A DNA stretch of 64,000 nucleotides. It comes from Tabrizicola piscis. GTDB lineage: Bacteria > Pseudomonadota > Alphaproteobacteria > Rhodobacterales > Rhodobacteraceae. This document shows positions 58,100-64,000 of this stretch, one piece after another; position 1 is the stretch's first letter, and the number at the start of each line of letters is the position of its first letter. Location: positions 3,596,001 through 3,660,000 of the forward strand of contig NZ_CP034328.1 of assembly GCF_003940805.1 (NCBI RefSeq), in the 5' to 3' direction. Under the pieces are notes generated by a model, which did no database searches, was not told the origin of the DNA, and saw only the letters and a list, made by a program, of their open reading frames with translations. Both the position numbers and the translations under genes were made by a program.

Positions 58100-59041
58100 A
58101 TGTCGCTGACATCGCGAATCGAACCCTACAAGGGCAAGCCCGGGCCGCTTGTCGGGCTTGCACAAACGGGTTCGGAGCGTGCGTGTACTGTCAATTCCTG
58201 GCAAGAGTTCGTGCCCGAAGTCACGCTACCCTACCTGCGTCTGCGCCGGCTGAAAGTGCTGGCAACCGCAGCGCGGTCCTTTCCGGCCAGCAAGGAGTTG
58301 TATTTCGGAGGTAACGCACCCGCAAAGTGGGTCGTCTACTTCTGTTACGCTCCGAATGGTGCGCCTACAGTCAGCCACAGATTCACGGTCGAGAGATTGC
58401 AGTCCGAAGGATACGGGGTGCTGGTCGTTTGTGCGGCGCCCACGCCGGAGCACACCAAGAGCTTTCTGGATCTGACACCTGATGCGTTGATCTGGAAGGA
58501 ATTGCGGGGCTTTGACTTTTCGGGATTTTCAGTGGGACTTTCTGCGCTGGTTCGACGATTTGACAAGATTGATGTGCTCGTCATGAACGACAGTGTGGTG
58601 GGTCCCTTCCATTCTCTCCGGCCGCTATTGGACAGTAGTCCGTGGGATCTGACGGGTTTTGTCACCTCATACACGATCGAAAACCACATGATCAGCTGTG
58701 CCTTCTACTTTCGCGGGTTCGATCGGCGGATGTGGGATGCTTGTCGGACTGTCTTGTTTCGCGGGATCAGCTTCAACAGGCAGGGGCCAGTCGTTTTCTT
58801 GCAAGAAACACGTCTGGGATCGGTGTTGGCCAGATCGCATACCGTCGGGTCAATTCTTTCGCCTTCTGCAGACCACCGGAACAACCAGTACCTGCTTGGC
58901 AATCCGAAGGGGTTGTTGGACGTAGGCTTTCCCTTTCTCAAGCGATCCATATTCACGAAATTCGCTTCAGAATTCGATGCAGATTTTTACCGGGATTGCT
59001 TGGTCTCATACGGCCATCCCGAAATCACTGCATCAGCCTGA
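58100..59041 (+). CDS. Rhamnan synthesis F (RgpF)-like protein
   Basis: The 313-residue protein contains the hallmark of RgpF-family proteins, VLVMNDSVVGPFHSLRPLL, followed by DLTGFVTSYTIENHMISCAF and YFRGFDRRMWDA. Family members are involved in rhamnose-containing polysaccharide synthesis and are thought to be glycosyltransferase-like. Its base composition is visibly less GC-rich than the PKS/NRPS genes, which may indicate recent acquisition with its AT-rich promoter. It ends 14 bp from the convergent ABC transporter gene. Confidence 0.82.
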   Translation: MSLTSRIEPYKGKPGPLVGLAQTGSERACTVNSWQEFVPEVTLPYLRLRRLKVLATAARSFPASKELYFGGNAPAKWVVYFCYAPNGAPTVSHRFTVERLQSEGYGVLVVCAAPTPEHTKSFLDLTPDALIWKELRGFDFSGFSVGLSALVRRFDKIDVLVMNDSVVGPFHSLRPLLDSSPWDLTGFVTSYTIENHMISCAFYFRGFDRRMWDACRTVLFRGISFNRQGPVVFLQETRLGSVLARSHTVGSILSPSADHRNNQYLLGNPKGLLDVGFPFLKRSIFTKFASEFDADFYRDCLVSYGHPEITASA

Positions 59042-59055
59042 GAGTGACAGAAGGC

Positions 59056-60852
59056 TTAGACCCCAACGGCCATTTTTCGGAAGGTTTCACTGCCCGCCAC
59101 CAGTTCGTCATAGGTGCCCTGTGCAACCACCTGACCATGTTCCATCAGGAAGATCGTGTCGCAGTTTCGCACTGTCGTCAGGCGGTGTGCAATAAGGATG
59201 ATGGTCTTGTCCGCGCGGATGTTCTGAACAGCCTCCATCACAACACGTTCAGTAATGTTGTCTAGCGCCGAGGTCGCTTCATCCATGATCAAGAGCGTGG
59301 GGTCACGGTAAAGCGCCCGGGCAATGCCGATCCGCTGACGTTGGCCGCCTGACAGGCGTATGCCACGCTCTCCCACGACGGTTTGATAGGCTTGCGGCAG
59401 TTCGGTGGAAACGAAATCGTGCAATGCTGCGGTCCGCGCTGCGCGCTCGACGGCTTGCATGTCGATCTCATCCGCAGGAACCCCAAAGGCAATGTTTGCC
59501 GCAATCGTGTCGTCGGTCAGGAAAATGGATTGTGGGACATAACCTAAGGATTTTTGCCAGGCGCGCAGATTTGCCGGGGTGAGCGGTTCTTGATCGACCG
59601 AAAGCGTCCCTGTGTCCGGGATCAGCAGGCCAAGCACCAGATCGACCACTGTCGTCTTTCCGGCGCCGGTGCCGCCGACAATCCCCACTGTGGTGCGTGC
59701 GGCGATTTTCATATCAAGCCCGCGCAGGGCAGGCCGACCAGCGGTGGCGTAGCTGAAGGTGATGCCCGACAGGTCAAGCTGATCGCGCAGGTGGAGCGGT
59801 TGCTGGACCTGCGTGACGTTGACCGGTGCAGCCGGAACCCCGGCGTGGTCCTTCACCACGGTCTCGAGGATCGCGGTCGCCCCCCGGATGGATGCGAGCG
59901 CTTGATAGACCTGCTGAAGTGCGGGCAGCAGCCGCATGACAGACAGGGCAAAGACCCCCAGAGTTGGCACTGCTTCGACGATTGACCCACCGCTGCGCAG
60001 CAACAACACAAGGATAAGGGTCAGCAGCGTTCCGAACGAAATCGCCTCCAGCGCAAAGCGAGGAAGTTCGGAAACGACGCCGATGGTTGCTTGCGCCCGG
60101 GCCGATTTCTGGGCAGCCCTTCGGTAAAGCTCCATATAGCTTTCTTCCAGCCCCAGAAGCTTGACTTCCTTGATGCCGCCGATGGCTTCCTGAGCAACGC
60201 GAAAGCGTTCGGCAAAGGCCCGCATCAAAACATCGCCAAGACGGCGCAGCCGTTCCCGTAGGACAATGTAAACTAATGCATAGCTCAGACCCAGAAGGCC
60301 TGCGGCCAGAACGGTGATCAGGGGATCAACGACCATCAGCAGCCCGACAATTGCCAGAACCATCAAGACGCTGGCAATCATGCGAAAGGCAGGAGCCATC
60401 ACACGCGTTACAAGCCCGTCAACCTCGACAAGGACGTTCTTTGCGATATCCGAGCTGTTCCTGGCAAGAAACCAGGCATAGGGCTGGCCCAGATAGGCCT
60501 CCAGCAGCCGGCTGGATACTGTGAACCCTCGCATAGTGGCAAAGCGTATGCTGGCGTAGGTTCCGACCGCCTTGACGGCCAGTCCGCCCAGAACGACCAG
60601 AAGGACAACAACGGCCAGACCGACCATGAAGTTGAATTCGCTGGAAAACCCCGCGAAGGAATACGCCAGACCAAGATAGGCGTTCGACTGAATGGTGGAC
60701 GGGTCGGCAATGACGTTCAGCAGCACCAGAACTGCGGAAATGCCAACGACCTCGGCAAAGGCGACGATCACCATCAAGGCGGTAAGAAGCCAGAACTGGC
60801 GGCGTTCACGCCGGTCCAGCAATGAGAAAATCTTCCGATAGACCTCGATCAC
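59056..60852 (-). CDS. ABC exporter, fused permease/ATPase (MsbA/PglK-like)
   Basis: The 598-residue half-transporter has an N-terminal six-helix domain (about 20-310) and a C-terminal nucleotide-binding domain. The NBD shows Walker A GGTGAGKTTV, signature LSGGQRQRIGIARAL, Walker B LLIMDEATSALD and an H-loop AHRLTTV. It functions as a homodimer that moves lipid-linked glycans or lipids across the inner membrane. No Wzx-type flippase is seen in the window, so it is a good flippase candidate for the repeat unit. It follows the beta-helix gene behind a terminator-like hairpin. Confidence 0.92.
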   Translation of the reverse strand: MIEVYRKIFSLLDRRERRQFWLLTALMVIVAFAEVVGISAVLVLLNVIADPSTIQSNAYLGLAYSFAGFSSEFNFMVGLAVVVLLVVLGGLAVKAVGTYASIRFATMRGFTVSSRLLEAYLGQPYAWFLARNSSDIAKNVLVEVDGLVTRVMAPAFRMIASVLMVLAIVGLLMVVDPLITVLAAGLLGLSYALVYIVLRERLRRLGDVLMRAFAERFRVAQEAIGGIKEVKLLGLEESYMELYRRAAQKSARAQATIGVVSELPRFALEAISFGTLLTLILVLLLRSGGSIVEAVPTLGVFALSVMRLLPALQQVYQALASIRGATAILETVVKDHAGVPAAPVNVTQVQQPLHLRDQLDLSGITFSYATAGRPALRGLDMKIAARTTVGIVGGTGAGKTTVVDLVLGLLIPDTGTLSVDQEPLTPANLRAWQKSLGYVPQSIFLTDDTIAANIAFGVPADEIDMQAVERAARTAALHDFVSTELPQAYQTVVGERGIRLSGGQRQRIGIARALYRDPTLLIMDEATSALDNITERVVMEAVQNIRADKTIILIAHRLTTVRNCDTIFLMEHGQVVAQGTYDELVAGSETFRKMAVGV

Positions 60853-60907
60853 GCCGCGTCTCCGATAAGCTGCAGGTCAGGACTCTACGGGGGCGAAGCG
60901 ACAAAAG

Positions 60908-60926
60908 AATGGCGGCGTCCGCCATT
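60908..60926 (-). terminator. Rho-independent-type terminator near the beta-helix gene
   Basis: On the minus strand AATGGCGG-ACG-CCGCCATT (8-bp perfect stem, 3-nt loop) is followed by CTTTTGT. It lies 48 bp after the stop of the G8-domain gene and before the ABC exporter start at 60852. Confidence 0.65.
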
Positions 60927-60973
60927 TTCGCATGACAAGACCTTCAACCATCGACCCTGTCGCACGAAAGAAG

Positions 60974-63796
60974 TCATGGTTCAACCACCGTAATCCGAAC
61001 TGTTGCGGGCGCATAGTTTCCCTTGCTGTCCGCGGCCCAGTAGGTGAAGGCGTCGGTGCCGACACGGCCCGGGTTCGGGCGGTAAACCAGGCTGCCATCG
61101 GTCCCGCTTGCCAGATCGCCATGGCGCGGATCGGTCGTACCCTCCAGCGTCAGCGGATCGCCATCAGGATCGCCGTCATTCTTCAGCGGTTCAATGACCA
61201 CTGGCGCGCCGAGGTTGGTCACGATGATGTCGTCCTGGGCAACCGGTGGCGCGTTGTCAGGATCAAGGGTTCCGCGGTGCACCGCCCCCCAGGACTGCAG
61301 TTCGGACTCCGGGATGTTCAGTATGACAGGCACGCTGTACTTGTGGACCGCGCCTGTCGCGCGGTCAGTCGACAGGTCGGGTATCAGGGCCACTCTTCGG
61401 CCGCTTGCATCGGTAAAATACCCTGTGGACCGCAAAAGATCAGGCACATCCCACCGATTGATCGTCTGTGGATCTCCGGGATGTTGTCGGGTGGAGCGAC
61501 CAATGGAATCGCTCCTGTCCATCCACAATTGCAGATCTTCGTTTGCGCCGATTTCAATCGGCTGCAGTATCGGCTCGACCCCGTCTTGCAACAACTGATC
61601 AGATGTCAAAAGCTGATATCGGATCTGTGATGAACTCCGGATGACTTCGGGCACATCCACGGCCACCACATCAATCAGATCTACTCCCACTTCCTCTTCG
61701 GTAACGGGAAACGTAAAACCCTGTTCAATCCTGATCCCGACGGGAAAGCGTTCAAGCCGGACTTTGTTCACGACGACGTCAAAAGAATTTGTTCCAACGT
61801 TCACGCCCACATCGGGGGCAAAGAAACCCTGCTCGGCAGCTGCGATCAGATCCAGATTCATCAAGGTGTAGTGCCCACTGTAACTGATATCGACGCCCTT
61901 CGCGGTTTCCCAGTTCAGGAAACCGTCAAGGACCGACCAGACATCATGGCCCTGAACCGTACTTGCCTTGATCACCATGAGTCCGATTTCAGTGCCGAAG
62001 GCTTCGTTGTCGCGGAAGCCCTGGATTGGTGGTGAAGAGGGCTCGAGCGTCGCCCTGCCGTAGGCAATCTCTGGATGGTGAAGGGTGGACTTCACTGGCC
62101 CGCTTGGGGCCGAGCGGTGCATCCAGACAAAGCCATGCGTCGTATTGGCCGCGACATTCTCTGCCGCTTCGACCAGTCGACCAGCGAAGAAGAACCCGTC
62201 ACCGGATCGGCCATTGTCATGGCGTTCCGCCCCGGACTTTGCAGCCTCTTCACCCTTGTCGAAACCCGTTGCCCGGATCGCAATGTTACGCAGCCAGATG
62301 CCCGTTTCATTCCCATCCTCGGCGGCAAATGCAGCCCCAAACACGTCAAACGCCACGTTGTCGATGAAATCCGCGTGTGAGGAGTGATGCACATACCCCC
62401 ACCCAGGGGAGCCAATGACCGAGTTTCCGACCACCATCGCCGGGGCTTCCTGGTTTGCCATGCCGGTCTTGTGCAGGTGGAGTGAGTATCGGCCCTTGAT
62501 GTTGCTGTCTGGCATGACCTTGTCCAGGGCGGACAGGTCGAACGCAGCGCGCGACTTGTCCGTGCGGCCAAGGTGATCGAATGCGGCATATCGGACGTCC
62601 ACCGCGTCACTGTGCATGAACATGACATGCCCACGCGTCGACAAGGGCGTTTCCGCTCCGCCAAGGCTGGCAAATCGGATGGTGCGTGTGACGTTCGCCA
62701 CATAGGGTGCTAGGTCGGCGCGCGGTGGATGGTGGTTGAACAGCAAGGGCTGGTCGATCGTCACCCGGTTCCCCTCCAGCGCCGTGATCGTCACGATCTC
62801 ATCTTCGCTGAGGTGGTGAATGACCGCCCTTGCCGTGTTGTCCCATGCCCAGCCGCGCTTGCGCGTTCCCGTAACCACGATTGTATCCCCGACACGCCAG
62901 CCTTCCGGGGCCTTCTCGAGAAGAAGCTGGGTATCGCCACGACTTGGGGAGTCCCCTGTTTTGAGGAAGGTTGTCTTGGGTGCCCCATGGATTTCGACTG
63001 ATCCATGCGAAATCACGCCACGCGACAGCAGAAGAGGATCCCACTCCAAATCGATGGCGCCGGTCCCTGCAATCAGGATGTCGACCTTTACCTGCGGCTC
63101 GATCGGCTGCTGGGCGGTGCCGATCTGCAGCCGGCCACCAGGGGCGATGACCAGCGTATCGATGACCATGCGGCTGTCACGGTCGGTGGCAAAGGTCAGG
63201 TCCCCATCAATGCGAAGCGAAAACAGGGGGTCATCGGCCACTTCGTCGTAGGTGACCGTGACGCCCTCTGGGATCAAGACCTTGGCGTCTGCGCCGGGTA
63301 TCTGGCCAGACTGCCACGTTGCGGTGGAAAACCAGCTGCCATTTTCGACTGCAACATGGGTGGCGTCTTCCAAAGGCACGAGCGCCATCAAGGCGGCATG
63401 TTCCCGGGCCATGGCGGGGTTGTCGGCATATGCGACGGGACTGTCGCCGGTTCCGGCCTTTGCCGGGGGCGCGCTTGAACCGGCCCCTTCTTTCGAAGGC
63501 TCATACGTCGTGGACACATTGTCCGGCTGTTCGGTGAACTCTGCCAGCACAAGGTCAGGCTCAGCATCGGGCCGCATGCGCACAGGGGAAAGCGAAGACC
63601 GTGAAAGCGGCATGGGGTCCACCGCGCCGCCACACAGGTCGCCGGGCTGGAAGAGGCCCAGGTCAACGCCTTCTGGCTGCATCTGCGCCAGCGCAGGGTT
63701 CGGCACCAGTTGGGTGAGGGCAAGCGCGAACGCGGGCCACCTCAAGGTGGAAATGCCTGACTTAGTTTCATCGTAAGCGCGCCCAACTTTCGCCAT
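60974..63796 (-). CDS. Secreted G8-domain right-handed beta-helix protein
   Basis: The protein has ~940 residues. A signal peptide (PAFALALTQLVPNPALA) is followed by a ~100-residue acidic linker. A G8 domain follows at about 150-270 (SWFSTATWQSGQIPGADAKV, then LIPEGVTVTYDE). A long parallel beta-helix-like region comes next (YSLHLHKTG, GWGYVHHSSHADFIDNVAFD), then a C-terminal cadherin/Ig-like repeat (NAPPVAQDDIIVTNLGAPVV, then NDGDPDGDPLTLEG). G8 proteins such as CEMIP act on or bind hyaluronan-like glycans. Here the protein may be a glycan hydrolase, lyase or matrix binder tied to the exopolysaccharide. The ATG at 63796 is preferred to 63823. Confidence 0.87.
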   Translation of the reverse strand: MAKVGRAYDETKSGISTLRWPAFALALTQLVPNPALAQMQPEGVDLGLFQPGDLCGGAVDPMPLSRSSLSPVRMRPDAEPDLVLAEFTEQPDNVSTTYEPSKEGAGSSAPPAKAGTGDSPVAYADNPAMAREHAALMALVPLEDATHVAVENGSWFSTATWQSGQIPGADAKVLIPEGVTVTYDEVADDPLFSLRIDGDLTFATDRDSRMVIDTLVIAPGGRLQIGTAQQPIEPQVKVDILIAGTGAIDLEWDPLLLSRGVISHGSVEIHGAPKTTFLKTGDSPSRGDTQLLLEKAPEGWRVGDTIVVTGTRKRGWAWDNTARAVIHHLSEDEIVTITALEGNRVTIDQPLLFNHHPPRADLAPYVANVTRTIRFASLGGAETPLSTRGHVMFMHSDAVDVRYAAFDHLGRTDKSRAAFDLSALDKVMPDSNIKGRYSLHLHKTGMANQEAPAMVVGNSVIGSPGWGYVHHSSHADFIDNVAFDVFGAAFAAEDGNETGIWLRNIAIRATGFDKGEEAAKSGAERHDNGRSGDGFFFAGRLVEAAENVAANTTHGFVWMHRSAPSGPVKSTLHHPEIAYGRATLEPSSPPIQGFRDNEAFGTEIGLMVIKASTVQGHDVWSVLDGFLNWETAKGVDISYSGHYTLMNLDLIAAAEQGFFAPDVGVNVGTNSFDVVVNKVRLERFPVGIRIEQGFTFPVTEEEVGVDLIDVVAVDVPEVIRSSSQIRYQLLTSDQLLQDGVEPILQPIEIGANEDLQLWMDRSDSIGRSTRQHPGDPQTINRWDVPDLLRSTGYFTDASGRRVALIPDLSTDRATGAVHKYSVPVILNIPESELQSWGAVHRGTLDPDNAPPVAQDDIIVTNLGAPVVIEPLKNDGDPDGDPLTLEGTTDPRHGDLASGTDGSLVYRPNPGRVGTDAFTYWAADSKGNYAPATVRITVVEP

Positions 63797-63844
63797 AAGC
63801 GAGTCGGAGCATCGAGTAATCAATCCAAGAAGGATGTGGAAAAG

Positions 63845-64000
63845 ATGCTTGCGGCGATTGTAGTCCTCTCCATCCTTTCCGGCTTTGTCGGGGTTGGTGC
63901 CACGCAGATGCTGGACATGCCGCTCTGGGCTGGGGTTCTTGCCTATCCCGTCGCTGGTTGTGTCGGCCTTATTGCCACAGCCGCAGTGTTGGCCCGCAGC
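63845..64000 (+). CDS. Small membrane protein, cut by the window end
   Basis: An ATG at 63845, preceded by AAGGATGTGGAAAAG, opens a frame that runs off the window (52 codons visible). It encodes two hydrophobic segments, LAAIVVLSILSGFVGVGAT and WAGVLAYPVAGCVGLIATAA. No family is recognised. It is divergent from the G8-domain gene with a 48-bp gap. Confidence 0.65.
   Translation, partial: MLAAIVVLSILSGFVGVGATQMLDMPLWAGVLAYPVAGCVGLIATAAVLARS

Noticed and set aside
1..64000. CRISPR arrays, tRNA or rRNA genes, insertion sequences, prophage genes
   Set aside because: No spaced direct-repeat array, cloverleaf-like gene, transposase or phage structural protein was recognised on either strand.

Overview
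The window looks like a GC-rich alphaproteobacterial chromosome, most likely Rhodobacteraceae. The reasons are the protein family content, dense ATGA/TGATG gene overlaps, and intergenic palindrome cassettes of a style I associate with that family. No rRNA, tRNA, insertion sequence, integrase or CRISPR array was seen.

Left part (1-26974): housekeeping edge and catabolism. The tail of an MscS-type channel and an AlaX tRNA-editing gene are followed by a minus-strand unit: aldehyde dehydrogenase, luciferase-like monooxygenase, flavin reductase, alpha/beta hydrolase and an AA_synth protein. It is divergent from a GntR regulator with a palindromic operator between them. From 25526 down to 7030 nearly everything is on the minus strand and forms a large uptake-and-oxidation island. 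It holds a sugar-type ABC importer with two paralogous solute-binding proteins, two GMC oxidoreductases, an SDR, a Gfo/Idh dehydrogenase, DUF993 and Dabb proteins, an aldehyde dehydrogenase, a CoA-transferase, an enoyl-CoA hydratase, a LacI regulator and a glycerate 2-kinase. A 14/16-matched inverted repeat lies just upstream of its first gene. An ECF sigma/anti-sigma pair comes next, divergent from a secreted subtilase with 34 consecutive Asp residues.

Right part (28726-63796): a cell-surface polysaccharide locus. It contains a CpsD-like ATPase, a Wzz-like copolymerase, an ExeA-type ATPase, a short polysaccharide export protein followed by a beta-barrel protein, at least six glycosyltransferases, a hexapeptide acyltransferase, an O-antigen ligase/polymerase-like membrane protein, an RgpF-like protein, an ABC exporter and a large secreted G8-domain beta-helix protein.

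The most interesting element is inside that locus, at 32487-44983. Four tightly coupled plus-strand genes encode a one-module type I PKS (KS-AT-KR-DH-ACP-TE), an NRPS loading-type protein (formyltransferase, degenerate condensation remnant, adenylation domain interrupted by a luciferase-like monooxygenase, PCP), a phosphopantetheinyl transferase and a membrane-anchored SGNH hydrolase. The adenylation pocket reads D-I-L-Q-L-G-M-I-W-K, one change from the classical glycine code. With no intact condensation domain and a thioesterase only on the PKS, the simplest model is formyl-Gly-PCP as starter and one ketide extension. This would give a small 4-formamido-crotonate-like acid, possibly oxidised by the inserted monooxygenase and possibly used to decorate the polysaccharide. 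The chemistry and the link to the polysaccharide are inference.
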